From assembly GCF_001557535.2 (NCBI RefSeq), contig NZ_CP014315.1, positions 186,001 to 250,000 of the forward strand: 64,000 nucleotides of DNA, read 5' to 3'. The notes under the pieces are model-generated. The model did no database searches and had not been told where the DNA came from. It was given only the letters and a program-made list of their open reading frames with translations. This stretch comes from Burkholderia sp. PAMC 26561 (GTDB taxonomy: Bacteria; Pseudomonadota; Gammaproteobacteria; Burkholderiales; Burkholderiaceae). The translations under genes were made by a program, and so were the position numbers. Below are positions 1 to 8,382 of this stretch, piece by piece (position 1 is the first letter of the stretch; the number at the start of each line of letters is the position of its first letter).

Positions 1-501
1 CGATCTGGTCAGGCCTTCCACTGCGTGCTTGCTGGCCACATAGAGCGACACGTTGGGCGCGCCGCGCGATCCCATCGTCGAGGAGATATTGACGATACTG
101 CCACTGCGTTGCGCCAGCATCACGCGCATCTCGTGTTTCATGCTGAGTACGGTGCCCAGCACGTTGGTATCGAAGACGGCTGCATAGCGCTCGGGCGTCA
201 GCTCCGTCACGGGTCCCGATTCGCCCTCCGTGCCCGCCGAGTTCACGGCCACGTCCAGCCTTCCGAAGCGTGCGACGGTCCGATCGACGAGTTCGCGCAC
301 CGAGTCTTCGAGGCGGACATCGGCCTGAACAAACTCGGCCTCCGATCCGAGCGCGCGCAGCTCGGCCGCAAGTTGCTCGCCTTCTTCCGCGCGGCGCCCG
401 GACACCACGACGCGCGCATGCTCATGCGCAAAGGCAAAAGCGGCGGCCCGGCCGATACCCGTCAGCGCGCCGGTGATCAGTACAACAGGATGCTCGGACA
501 T
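1..501 (-). CDS. SDR family NAD(P)-dependent oxidoreductase (3'-truncated by window edge)
   Basis: Short-chain dehydrogenase/reductase, probably a cytoplasmic NAD(P)H-dependent oxidoreductase of unknown substrate. The visible 167 residues show the Rossmann start (ITGALTGIGRA, a TGxxxGIG variant), a D-V pair after strand 3 (QADVRLEDS), the NSAG motif, the catalytic Ser in VNISST and the active-site YVASK (YxxxK). Reading continues past position 1, so about the last 80 residues are missing. The ATG at 499-501 follows GGAGAACGAAT, a good ribosome binding site. It is divergent from the DUF429 gene. The substrate cannot be told from the sequence. Confidence 0.88.
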   Translation of the reverse strand, partial: MSEHPVVLITGALTGIGRAAAFAFAHEHARVVVSGRRAEEGEQLAAELRALGSEAEFVQADVRLEDSVRELVDRTVARFGRLDVAVNSAGTEGESGPVTELTPERYAAVFDTNVLGTVLSMKHEMRVMLAQRSGSIVNISSTMGSRGAPNVSLYVASKHAVEGLTRS

Positions 502-695
502 ATTCGTTCTCCAGTTATTCATCGATAACGTGGCGTTTGCGGCCAGCGCCAAGTTCTTTCAAGCCGGGTGCACAGCGTGCCGGCGACAGGACTCATGCTA
601 AGGCGCATATCATTGGAGATAAATGGGCTGTGATTCCGAACATTCCGGACATCGCTGTCCGAACTGTCGAATCAGCGCCTCCACATGCGGGAACC

Positions 696-1343
696 ATGAA
701 GTCACAAAAAACTGTTGCCGGAATCGATATAGGCGGAGAGGCTAAGGGCAATCATCTGGTCATCATGCAGGGCACCCGGATCGTGTGGAACAACCCCGGC
801 CGAGAAACGCCGGAGCAGATGCTCGAAAAATGCATCGAGTTCGATGTTGCTGCCGTGGGTATCGATGCGCCTTGCCAGTGGAGAATCGAAGAGACTGGAA
901 GACAGGCCGAAAAGATGCTGGCCAGAATGCGCATCTCCTGTTTTGTTACGCCGACACGCGAACGACTGAGCCAAAGCCGGTTCTACGATTGGATGTTCAA
1001 CGGGGAGTCCGTGTACAAGGTCTTCGTCGAGCGCTTTCCTCTTTTGAATGACGTGTTCGCGATCGGGAACCGGGTTTGCTTCGAGACGTTCCCCCACGCC
1101 ATCACGTGCGCCCTTCGCGGCCGGGAAGCCACATCGGCGAAGGCGAAGAACATTCAGCGCCGGGAGACCCTCGAAAGGGCGGGCGTTGAAACCCGGCCGC
1201 TGAGAAACATCGATGAAGTCGATGCGGCGCTGTGCGCGCTGACAGCGAATTTCCTGCTCGAGGGATGGGTCGACGTCTATGGCGACAGTGCAGGAGGGTT
1301 CATTGTCGTCCCATCCTCAACCGCCAGTAGCGGCAATAAATGA
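696..1343 (+). CDS. DUF429 domain-containing protein
   Basis: Predicted 215-aa protein of the DUF429 family, RNase-H-fold proteins often described as predicted nucleases but with no established reaction. Visible features are the N-terminal IDIGG strand, an internal AVGIDAPCQWR segment with the acidic residue typical of the fold, a VTPTRE segment and FETFPHAI, which is characteristic of the family. The frame is open upstream to 537, but the ATG at 696 places the conserved VAGIDIGG strand next to the N terminus and is preferred. Its stop lies 13 nt before the next gene, so the two are probably cotranscribed. Confidence 0.7.
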   Translation: MKSQKTVAGIDIGGEAKGNHLVIMQGTRIVWNNPGRETPEQMLEKCIEFDVAAVGIDAPCQWRIEETGRQAEKMLARMRISCFVTPTRERLSQSRFYDWMFNGESVYKVFVERFPLLNDVFAIGNRVCFETFPHAITCALRGREATSAKAKNIQRRETLERAGVETRPLRNIDEVDAALCALTANFLLEGWVDVYGDSAGGFIVVPSSTASSGNK

Positions 1344-1356
1344 TTCAGGAGAACTT

Positions 1357-2019
1357 GTGCATCTGATGCGGCATTCGACATTGTTATTGTTATTGGCACT
1401 GGCTGCGCTGAGCGTAGTTGACGCCCGGGCGAGCGACATTTCGTGCGCGACCACGCAGCAACCCGCCGAGCGTGTCATCTGCGACCACGCCATTCTGAAC
1501 AACGAATACGAAGATATCGTTTCGCAACAGCAAACCATGCTGAGCGCCGGGAAGCTTTCGCCTGGCCAGCTATCCCAGTGGAGACAGTCACGCAACGCCT
1601 GTACTGACGTCCACTGTATCGATACGGTATTTGCGCAGTGGAACACCACGGTGCGGGCGATTGCTTCTACCCCCAGCGCTGCAGTGGCTCCCGAGATTGC
1701 ATCCGCGAGTGCGTCGGCGCCCGTTGGACCGGACCCCGATGCCGTACCATCCCCTGCGTCCGCAGCAGTTGCAACATCGGACTCGTCCGTGGTGCAGCGG
1801 GGAAGCGCCGCAGGCGTTGCGTTGCCTCAGCCGGTTGCGAGTCAGACCTCTGCGCCTGTGGCGGCATCCGCCGCGTCAGATGCAAGCGAATCCCGCAACG
1901 GAATCGGCATAAGTGGAGGCATGAGCAGTGGCGTGATGGCCGCAATACTCATCGCGATCGGATGTGGTGCGTTCGTCAGTCGGCGAAGGAAGAACGTTCG
2001 GCCTACCCGGAAACAATGA
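1357..2019 (+). CDS. LprI-like secreted protein with Ala/Ser/Pro linker and C-terminal membrane anchor
   Basis: About 220 aa. A hydrophobic signal segment (residues about 6-22) is followed by a small domain with four cysteines (about 30, 42, 82 and 87) resembling the lysozyme-inhibitor LprI N-terminal family (CATTQQPAERVICDH...). Then comes a low-complexity Ala/Ser/Pro/Val linker (about 100-180), a Gly/Ser-rich turn and a single hydrophobic helix (about 189-207) ending in a basic tail SRRRKN. The protein should sit in the periplasm, tethered at its C terminus. The GTG at 1357 is chosen because AGGAG lies 5 nt upstream. An ATG at 1366 is possible, with a longer spacing. Any lysozyme inhibition is inferred from family resemblance only. 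Confidence 0.65.
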   Translation: MHLMRHSTLLLLLALAALSVVDARASDISCATTQQPAERVICDHAILNNEYEDIVSQQQTMLSAGKLSPGQLSQWRQSRNACTDVHCIDTVFAQWNTTVRAIASTPSAAVAPEIASASASAPVGPDPDAVPSPASAAVATSDSSVVQRGSAAGVALPQPVASQTSAPVAASAASDASESRNGIGISGGMSSGVMAAILIAIGCGAFVSRRRKNVRPTRKQ

Positions 2020-2415
2020 AGACCTTGCCAGTCGAAGCACGGCGGAGCAATGCAGCGTACCCGCGCAAGACGTTTCTCGCCGTCAGTGTTCGCCATAGGG
2101 CAATCCTCTGCCACTGACGCGCCGCCAAACCTTAGTCCACAAGAGACATTCTTCAACGTTCGCGCCTGGCCTGCGCAAAGCTCATGGCAATTGCGCCGGT
2201 TCGGTGAGGCTGGTGTGTTCTATTCGAAGCATCGCGGCCACCCGTTGCAATCGCCTCACGCCGAACCATCGCAACAGCAATTGCAGCGTCGCTTTGAGCG
2301 AGTCTCGTCTTTGGGTGGATTTTGGTCATATCGTCCTTCCTGCGAAGAACCCATTGGACCGCTGCCGCCGTGATCCGTAAAATGAATGTTTTGATCGATA
2401 TCATTACTCTGCGGA
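2020..2415. other. 396-bp intergenic region upstream of LysR gene
   Basis: No recognisable gene is present apart from one doubtful small minus-strand reading frame (2153-2329). The stretch just upstream of the LysR gene is AT-richer than its surroundings and is where a divergent promoter would be expected. No convincing terminator or -35/-10 pair was found. Confidence 0.4.
2153..2329 (-). CDS. Doubtful small ORF divergent from LysR gene
   Basis: 58 codons beginning MTKIHPKTRLAQ, with a good ribosome binding site (AGGAAGGACGAT-ATG) and divergent from the LysR gene 87 bp away. LysR targets usually occupy this position. The product is hydrophilic, rich in Arg and His, and I do not recognise it. 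It may be a real small gene, or the surviving 5' end of a LysR-controlled gene whose remainder was lost. The ribosome binding site is the only positive evidence. Confidence 0.25.
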   Translation of the reverse strand: MTKIHPKTRLAQSDAAIAVAMVRREAIATGGRDASNRTHQPHRTGAIAMSFAQARRER

Positions 2416-3294
2416 ATGGAACTCAAACTGCTCCGTGCGTTTTTGACGGTCACTGAATTGCGCCATTTTGGTCGCGCTGCAGACGCACTGCATGTCAGCC
2501 AGCCGGCGCTCAGCAAGCAGATCGCGGCGCTGGAGACGGTGCTCGGCGGCCGCCTGTTCGAACGCGGCCGTCACGGCGCCGACCTGACGGCATTCGGAGA
2601 ATCTTTCCGGCCAGGTGCGTTGTCATTGATCGGCGAAGCCGATGACCTGCTGATTCGCGCGCGCGAAGCAAGCAGCGGCCAGCGGGGACAGTTACGGGTC
2701 GGCCTAGGGTTATCGGTGCTTACGGTGGCGCCGCAATGGCTCGCGAGCTTCCGGTCCATGAATCCAGGTGTCGGCGTGACGGTGAAAGACTTGTCGTCGT
2801 TTGATCAGACACGGGCACTGCTTTCGGGCCAACTCGATGTCGGGTTCTTGCGACTGCCGGCTGACCGCGGATTGGCATTCGTGCCGGTGCTGGCCGAATC
2901 GCTGATCCTCGCCGTTCCGGAGCACGCGAGGTGGAAGCGCTTGCCGGCGGACCTGAACAAGCTCAATGCGCTGGGCATCGTCGCCCTTTCACGCGGTATT
3001 GGTCCCGGACTCGCCGCGCAAATCAAACAATGGTGCGCAAGTCGCAATTTCATTCCGCGCGTGATCCAGCGGGCCGATGACATCCAGTCTGTTCTTGCAG
3101 CCGTTGCAGCAGGTGTGGGCGCGGCATTCCTGCCCTCAGGTGCGCAATATCTACTGCGCGACGCGACCATCATTGCCTTGCATGACAGCCAGACCAGATG
3201 GCAAGTCGGACTTGCGTGGAACACCATGCGTAGCGATCCGGTCGTGGACAATTTCGTCGCCCATGTCCAGAAGTCGATCGAGAATCCGTTGTAA
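2416..3294 (+). CDS. LysR family transcriptional regulator
   Basis: 292-aa LysR-type DNA-binding regulator of normal length. The winged helix-turn-helix covers residues 1-60 (MELKLLRAFLTVTE, then GRAADALHVSQPALSKQI). The periplasmic-binding-protein-like effector domain follows from about residue 90. The ATG at 2416 is the natural family start. The nearest downstream gene on the same strand is the class I aldolase (230 bp away), a possible target, although LysR proteins more often control a divergent gene and none of substance is present upstream. The effector is unknown. Confidence 0.88.
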   Translation: MELKLLRAFLTVTELRHFGRAADALHVSQPALSKQIAALETVLGGRLFERGRHGADLTAFGESFRPGALSLIGEADDLLIRAREASSGQRGQLRVGLGLSVLTVAPQWLASFRSMNPGVGVTVKDLSSFDQTRALLSGQLDVGFLRLPADRGLAFVPVLAESLILAVPEHARWKRLPADLNKLNALGIVALSRGIGPGLAAQIKQWCASRNFIPRVIQRADDIQSVLAAVAAGVGAAFLPSGAQYLLRDATIIALHDSQTRWQVGLAWNTMRSDPVVDNFVAHVQKSIENPL

Positions 3295-3523
3295 GGGCGG
3301 TGGCCGCTTACGGCCCAGCACTTGCTCCGATGACATTGATCGAAGTTGCTAAATGCTGGCGTAATCGGCCTGACTTCGTCGGATCGGCGTGAAGCAACGG
3401 CGCCGACCGCTTTTCGTTGTTCCGGCATATGCATTAACATCGATACCTGAACGTGTTAAATGCAATGTGTCCCGACCAGACGTGCTGGTTTCGATATTCC
3501 GTTGTCTAGAGAGGAAGGCGATC

Positions 3524-4420
3524 GTGGCAAATGAAAAAATGTTGGCGCAAGTACGTGAAAAGCAGGGCTTTTTCGCGGCCCTGGACCAGAGCGGCGGGTC
3601 CACACCCGGCGCCCTGAAGCTATACGGCATCCCGGAGACTGCATACAGCAGTGACGCCGAGATGTTCAAACTGATACACGAGATGCGGGTGCGCATCATC
3701 ACTGCGCCCGCCTTTACAGGGGACAAGGTCATCGGGGCCATCCTGTTCGAAGCAACCATGGACGGACAGGCGCTCGGCAAACCCGTTCCAACCTTCTTGT
3801 GGGAAGAGCGTGGCGTGGTGCCCTTCCTGAAGGTGGACAAGGGCCTGGAAAACGAAGCCGACGGCGTGCAACTCATGAAGCCGATTCCCGGGCTCGACGA
3901 GCTGCTCGCCCGCGCCGCGAAGCTCGGTATCTGCGGCACCAAGATGCGTTCAGTCATCAAGCTGAACTCGCAAGCGGGTATTGCTGCGATCGCCAGGCAA
4001 CAATTTGCGGTGGGAGAGCAAATCTCCGCACACGGCCTCATTCCGATCCTGGAGCCCGAGATTTCGATCAAGAGTCCGGACAAGGCTGGAGCGGAAGCCA
4101 CCCTCCTCGCGGAACTGACCAAGGGCCTCGATGCGTTGCCGGAAAATCGTCAAGTCATGCTCAAGCTGACAATTCCGGACGTGGCGGACTTTTATCGTCC
4201 GCTGATCGAGCACCCGCGCGTCGCCCGGGTGGTTGCGCTTTCCGGAGGCTATGCGCGAAGCGATGCGTGCGAACGGCTTGCTTCGAATCATGGAATGATC
4301 GCCAGCTTCTCGCGGGCTTTGATCAACGAGCTCAAGGAACAAATGAGCGACAGTGAATTCGACGAGACGCTCGCGACTGCTATCGACGAGATCTATCAGG
4401 CCTCCGTCGAGAAAGTTTGA
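3524..4420 (+). CDS. Class I fructose-bisphosphate aldolase
   Basis: Schiff-base (class I) aldolase of 298 aa, which cleaves fructose 1,6-bisphosphate to glyceraldehyde 3-phosphate and dihydroxyacetone phosphate in the cytoplasm. Typical segments are FFAALDQSGGST near the N terminus, TFLWEERGVVPFLKVDKG, GICGTKMRSVI, the acidic LEPEI motif (about 177-180) and VMLKLTIPDV, whose Lys (about 214) is the likely Schiff-base lysine. The GTG at 3524 is preferred because GAGGAAGG lies 5 nt upstream and family proteins start close to this point. The frame is open further upstream but lacks family sequence there. Burkholderiaceae usually also carry a class II enzyme, so this copy may be accessory. Confidence 0.87.
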   Translation: MANEKMLAQVREKQGFFAALDQSGGSTPGALKLYGIPETAYSSDAEMFKLIHEMRVRIITAPAFTGDKVIGAILFEATMDGQALGKPVPTFLWEERGVVPFLKVDKGLENEADGVQLMKPIPGLDELLARAAKLGICGTKMRSVIKLNSQAGIAAIARQQFAVGEQISAHGLIPILEPEISIKSPDKAGAEATLLAELTKGLDALPENRQVMLKLTIPDVADFYRPLIEHPRVARVVALSGGYARSDACERLASNHGMIASFSRALINELKEQMSDSEFDETLATAIDEIYQASVEKV

Positions 4421-4444
4421 TGCAACTTTGAGAGGGCGGCTCCG

Positions 4445-4462
4445 GGCTCGCATGAACGAGCC
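4445..4462. terminator. Stem-loop after aldolase gene
   Basis: Perfect 6-bp inverted repeat GGCTCG/CGAGCC around a CATGAA loop, 25 nt after the aldolase stop. It lacks a T run, so it is only a possible terminator or mRNA-end hairpin. Confidence 0.35.
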
Positions 4463-4494
4463 TCGAATCGCCTGATACGGAGATGCTGTTTTGC

Positions 4495-4527
4495 GCGGGC
4501 CACGGCTATCAAAGCTCGTGGCCCCGC
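4495..4527. terminator. Strong hairpin between convergent aldolase and NIPSNAP genes
   Basis: GGGCCACG (4497-4504) and CGTGGCCC (4517-4524) form an uninterrupted 8-bp GC-rich stem around a 12-nt loop whose ends (GCT/AGC) could pair further. The flanking GCG/CGC extends it with one bulged C. It lies between two converging genes, where a bidirectional transcription barrier is expected. There is no clear T tract. Confidence 0.45.
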
Positions 4528-4652
4528 ATGTCACGAATCGCCCCCTCCCGTTTGCATGAAGCACTGAATGCCCCCTTCGCCGATCCTTCAGCGACGCTTC
4601 AGATCGCCTCTGATTCGCGCACCGTATCAAGTAAAAAGCAGTACGGGCGGCC

Positions 4653-5261
4653 TCAGCCAAGCGGCGAGTACGCTTCCGGAATGCAGATCGTCGATGTCGC
4701 CCTTGCAATCTGTTGCGGACCGCCTTTCGGTGGCCACAGGCCTTCGGCGTAATGGCGTGCACGCAGCGCAGCGCGTTCCTCCAGGCTGGAGAATCCCCAA
4801 ATATGTGTGATCCGGGGCGAGCCATCCAGCGCATACATATTGATCACCAGATGCCGTGTGTAGTCGTGAGCCGGACCGATTGCCTGCTCCCAACCCGCCA
4901 AGGTTGGCGGCAGACCACCCGGCTTCAGATGGTAAGTCCGGAATTCATAGAATCGCCCGAATGAGGAACGCTCGACGTCGGGCAGAAACGGGAAACGCGC
5001 GTACTGCTCCGTGATCAACCGGCTCGATGGATCGTCGACACCGAATGGACGGGCGCTCATCAGCGCGCGCAACCGTTCCCGTTCGAGCGCCTCCGCGGTC
5101 TCGAAGCCACGCAGCAGCTTGATCTGGAAGAGTTCACCGATCTCCGTGCGCCACGCGCCCAGGAGCTGGCCTTCTCCATCCAGAACCCAGTTGTGCGCGC
5201 CGGCAGAGACCGCGTCTTGCTCCATCGGTGGGCTGGAGAGTGTAATCAGTTCATAAAGCAT
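4653..5261 (-). CDS. NIPSNAP family protein
   Basis: 202-aa protein with two ferredoxin-like NIPSNAP repeats. The C-terminal one carries the typical segment SSFGRFYEFRTYHLKPG, followed by WEQAIG, ITHIWGFSSLEERAALRARH and a W-P pair near the end. The function of bacterial NIPSNAP proteins is not established; the fold resembles dimeric alpha/beta-barrel monooxygenases. The ATG follows AAGGAAGACATC, a strong ribosome binding site. It lies 61 bp downstream of the YciI-like gene on the same strand, so the two are probably one operon read away from the LysR gene at 5780. Confidence 0.82.
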   Translation of the reverse strand: MLYELITLSSPPMEQDAVSAGAHNWVLDGEGQLLGAWRTEIGELFQIKLLRGFETAEALERERLRALMSARPFGVDDPSSRLITEQYARFPFLPDVERSSFGRFYEFRTYHLKPGGLPPTLAGWEQAIGPAHDYTRHLVINMYALDGSPRITHIWGFSSLEERAALRARHYAEGLWPPKGGPQQIARATSTICIPEAYSPLG

Positions 5262-5322
5262 GATGTCTTCCTTGACTAGGCGGCTGCCGCGCCGCGGTAA
5301 GGCCTGCGCGCAGGCCGGCGAG

Positions 5323-5649
5323 TCAGAACAGCGATGCCAACTCGGGCGGCGGCTGCTTGCTGGATTGATCGACCAGCATGCCGAAGAGCGGATCCCACTC
5401 TTCGATCGTAAGCCCGCAGATCAGGTCTTCGCGGGAAAACGGATCGCCCTTGACCATCGCTTCCACTTCCTCGCGATTCTCAGCCCGCATGATCAGAAAG
5501 CCTGCACGCAACGGGGTTGCTTTGAGCGGTCCGGAAGCCAGCAGGCGGCCCTGCGCGATCAAGTCCTTGAGATAAAGAGCGTGTTCGAGAACATGCTGGT
5601 TCCAGCGGTCGCCGTCGGGATGTTCCATTTGAACGATGTAAATCGGCAT
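5323..5649 (-). CDS. YciI family protein
   Basis: 108-aa single-domain protein of the YciI/YCII family, again a dimeric alpha-beta-barrel fold. Visible motifs are a His/Asp-containing N-terminal strand region, LIAQGRLLASGPL, the family-typical GFLIMRAENREEVEAMVKGDPF and a final acidic strand (EEWDPLFG). A lyase- or dehydrochlorinase-like activity has been proposed for some relatives but cannot be assigned here. It is the first gene of the YciI-NIPSNAP pair, divergent from a LysR regulator 130 bp away that is the probable controller. Confidence 0.82.
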   Translation of the reverse strand: MPIYIVQMEHPDGDRWNQHVLEHALYLKDLIAQGRLLASGPLKATPLRAGFLIMRAENREEVEAMVKGDPFSREDLICGLTIEEWDPLFGMLVDQSSKQPPPELASLF

Positions 5650-5779
5650 ATCGAAAGCCCCTTGGAATGTGGACTGTCCGCCCGAACCGGAGGTCCGGGA
5701 TAAGTCTATCCACCTTAATTGACTATTGGCGGATGATAAATAGGCGTACAGTTTCCGATTTCACAACTGGGAGTTGTCA

Positions 5780-6679
5780 GTGCTCGATCGACTCACCAGC
5801 ATGGCGGTCTTCGTACAGGCAACCCAGACGGGGTCATTCGCCGCTGCAGCCGACAAGCTTGGCATGTCGCCGCAAATGGTCGCCAAGCATATCGCTGCCC
5901 TGGAACAGCATCTTGCGACCCGCTTGCTGAATAGGACGACCCGCAAACAGAGCCTGACGGAGTTCGGCCGCGCCTATCTGGAGCGGTGCCAGACCGTGCT
6001 GGCGGAAGTGGACGCAGCCGATGCCCTGGCCCAAGCCGTTCAGGTCAAGCCTCAAGGCCGCTTGCGCATCAGTGCGCCGGTGACCTTCGGTCGTCATGGC
6101 CTGATACCGGCGGTGACGCAGTTCCTGCGAGATTTCCCGGAGGTGGAACTTGAACTGACGCTATCGGACCGACTGGTGGACCCTGTCGAAGAAGGCTACG
6201 AGGCCATCGTGCGAATCGGGCCAATCGATGAAAACCTGCCGATGGTGGCGCGTCCGCTAAAGCCATATCGTTTGGTCGCTTGCGCATCGCCGGCCTATCT
6301 GAGCGAACATGGAACGCCGCTGGAACCCGCGGATTTGGATCGCCATGAGTGCGTGTTATTCGCTCCATGGCCAACGGACCTCAACCATCGGTGGCGCTTC
6401 CAGCAGGGCGGCCGCGAAGTCGAGGCGACCGTTGGGAGCCGCTTGAGTATCAACGATTGGGGCGCCATTCACAGCGCTGCCCGAGACGGTTTCGGTATCG
6501 TGCTCGGGTCTGAGCATGCCGTGGCAGAGGATCTGGCGGCAGGCCGGCTGATTCGGGTGTTGCCCGATTTCGAAGGGCCATCCCGCCCCATGCATCTGCT
6601 CTATGCAGCGGACCGGCGCATGACGCCGAAACTGCGTTGTTTCGTCGACCGGATGATCGGAACTTTCGGAGATGGCTAA
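5780..6679 (+). CDS. LysR family transcriptional regulator
   Basis: 299-aa LysR regulator. The N-terminal HTH reads MAVFVQATQTGSFAAAADKL...SPQMVAKHIAALE; the effector domain contains ISAPVTFGRHGLIP. The GTG at 5780 is chosen because GGGAG (5769-5773) sits 6 nt upstream, whereas a TTG at 5774 abuts that site. Proteins of this subgroup often repress a divergent oxidoreductase-like gene. Here the divergent pair is YciI-NIPSNAP, and the 130-bp gap contains a short palindrome CCGGA-GG-TCCGG at 5687-5698 that could be part of its operator (inference). Confidence 0.87.
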   Translation: MLDRLTSMAVFVQATQTGSFAAAADKLGMSPQMVAKHIAALEQHLATRLLNRTTRKQSLTEFGRAYLERCQTVLAEVDAADALAQAVQVKPQGRLRISAPVTFGRHGLIPAVTQFLRDFPEVELELTLSDRLVDPVEEGYEAIVRIGPIDENLPMVARPLKPYRLVACASPAYLSEHGTPLEPADLDRHECVLFAPWPTDLNHRWRFQQGGREVEATVGSRLSINDWGAIHSAARDGFGIVLGSEHAVAEDLAAGRLIRVLPDFEGPSRPMHLLYAADRRMTPKLRCFVDRMIGTFGDG

Positions 6680-6812
6680 AAGAGCATGTCATCTCGAGAG
6701 TAGCTAAAAGCAAAACTGCGAAACGGTACGAGGGTGATTGACGAGGAAGAAATGAGAAGCTAGCGGGAACGATTTTTGTTGGTCCAAGGCAGGTCCACTC
6801 CGCATAAGCATC

Positions 6813-7145
6813 ATGAAAGCTACCATTTGTGACCACTACCAATTGCCCGAAGGGCATGAAGAAATCCACCGGTTCACGTTCAAGCTGGAAGAAGGTGGGA
6901 GTCATGCGCCGTCGGAAGAGACTATCTCGTTACGAACCGCGAAAGTGATCGTGTCTCATCTCGAGGACGGCAACGCGCTTATACAAATGCTCCGCGCCGT
7001 AGCGAATGCTCACCCGGTCGACTATGACGGACTCATCGGCCGGGTATTCGAGGACGCATTCGTCAAGGACGGGCCCAGCGAACGCATGACCGATCACGGT
7101 CTGGCATTCAATAACGCTACGAAGGCCGAATCGGCGCGGCGCTGA
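6813..7145 (+). CDS. Hypothetical protein, 110 aa
   Basis: Unrecognised small cytoplasmic protein (MKATICDHYQLPEGHEEIHR...). It is acidic in the middle, has no signal peptide or membrane helix, and has mixed alpha/beta character. The ATG at 6813 is the only sensible start; upstream purines are weak as a ribosome binding site. It follows the LysR gene by 133 bp and converges on the TauE/SafE gene. Its codon use looks like that of the neighbours and the frame is clean, which supports a real gene. Confidence 0.5.
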   Translation: MKATICDHYQLPEGHEEIHRFTFKLEEGGSHAPSEETISLRTAKVIVSHLEDGNALIQMLRAVANAHPVDYDGLIGRVFEDAFVKDGPSERMTDHGLAFNNATKAESARR

Positions 7146-7170
7146 ATCCGAATGCGAAGTACAGTCAAAA

Positions 7171-7896
7171 CTATTGGCCGACCGCCGCCCAGAGCAACGA
7201 AATGCCTGATGACAGCATCAGTCCATCGACCAGAAGCCTGAACGTGGACGGTTGCATCCGGACCACGACAGACTTGGCGAAAAACGATCCTGTCATCAGT
7301 GCAGCGCCCGCCACCAGACCCTTTACAACGATTCCGACCGGCAGCGCGCCGAACTCCTTGAACGCCGCGATCTTTGCCGCATAAACCCCCAGCGATCCGG
7401 TCGCTTCCGTCGCGAGAAAGGCGCCTTTTTCGAGGCCGTACGACGTGAACACCGGAACGGTGATCGGACCCGTCGACACGACAATCCCTGTCAAAAAGCC
7501 GACGGGGCCTCCGATCAATGCCAGATCCCACAGGGTGAACTTGATGGAGCGGCGCGCGAGCCAGCGCCGCGTCGGAATCATCGCAACGAAGAAAACGCCG
7601 AGCGCAATATCGACAATGCGCGCAGGGAGCGCCAGCAGCGTGTGAACGCCCAACGCCGCGCCGGGGATTGCGGTTGTGCAATAAGCCGCGCAGGCCTTCC
7701 AGTCGATCTCACGCCACCATGCGACTACCTTGCCGAGATTGCCCATCACCGCTCCGATCGCCATGATCGGCACGGCCTGCTGCGGCCCGAAGAACAGGAC
7801 GAGAACCGGCATGAGCATCATCGACGACCCGGTGCCGATAATGCCGCTGAGCATGCCGGCAGCAACGCCGACGAGCAGAACAAGTACGTAACCCAT
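7171..7896 (-). CDS. Sulfite exporter TauE/SafE family membrane protein
   Basis: 241-aa integral inner-membrane protein with about eight hydrophobic segments. The family-typical N-terminal repeat is visible (VGVAAGMLSGIIGTGSSMMLMPVL, shown in part) together with the matching second-half repeat (GGPVGFLTGIVVSTGPITVPV). Members export small anions such as sulfite, sulfoacetate or taurine-derived compounds. The substrate here is unknown. It lies downstream of and on the same strand as the MerR gene (77 bp), so it may be transcribed with it. Confidence 0.85.
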   Translation of the reverse strand: MGYVLVLLVGVAAGMLSGIIGTGSSMMLMPVLVLFFGPQQAVPIMAIGAVMGNLGKVVAWWREIDWKACAAYCTTAIPGAALGVHTLLALPARIVDIALGVFFVAMIPTRRWLARRSIKFTLWDLALIGGPVGFLTGIVVSTGPITVPVFTSYGLEKGAFLATEATGSLGVYAAKIAAFKEFGALPVGIVVKGLVAGAALMTGSFFAKSVVVRMQPSTFRLLVDGLMLSSGISLLWAAVGQ

Positions 7897-7973
7897 CGCG
7901 GCGTTTTCTTGGAAGGTTGAAATTGGTCGCCGCTCGGAAGCGTACCGTGAGCTGCACCTCCGCTTCGGGAAAA

Positions 7974-8360
7974 TCAGTCCAAAGGTGGAACGGCCCCTTC
8001 AGCCAGTGTCTTGAGCAGGCGTGTACGACGTCGTTCGAGGTCTTCTATCTGGCGCTCGATCGAGGCCAGTCGCTTGCGCTGGGCATCGGAGGTCTCGGGG
8101 CACGAGCCCGCGCCTTCGATCATGCGCATGCAATCGGGAAACGAGCGGATATCAGCGAGGCTGAAGCCCGTCGCGATCATGCGCTGGATTTGCCTGACCT
8201 GGGTGACGGCTGCAAGCGGGAACGCCCTGTAGCCGTTGCTGGCGCGAACCGATGTCAGGAGGCCATGTTCGTCGTAATGGCGGATCGAGCGCACGCTTGC
8301 GCCAGTCTCGCGAGCGAGTTCGCCAATGGTCAGCAGATCGTGTTCGATGGATTGGATCAT
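7974..8360 (-). CDS. MerR family transcriptional regulator
   Basis: 128-aa MerR-type regulator. The winged HTH is at residues 10-50 (LTIGELARETGASVRSIRHY then NGYRAF), followed by a dimerising coiled coil (IERQIEDLERRRTRLLKTL). Two cysteines in the segment CMRMIEGAGSC, before the coiled coil, are in the region where metal- or thiol-sensing members hold their ligands, but the spacing is not diagnostic. The ATG at 8360 is used; the open frame upstream adds only unrelated residues. It is divergent from two alpha/beta hydrolase genes, with a MerR-type operator between them. Confidence 0.87.
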   Translation of the reverse strand: MIQSIEHDLLTIGELARETGASVRSIRHYDEHGLLTSVRASNGYRAFPLAAVTQVRQIQRMIATGFSLADIRSFPDCMRMIEGAGSCPETSDAQRKRLASIERQIEDLERRRTRLLKTLAEGAVPPLD

Positions 8361-8382
8361 GAAAAAGCATAGCACTTTTCGC

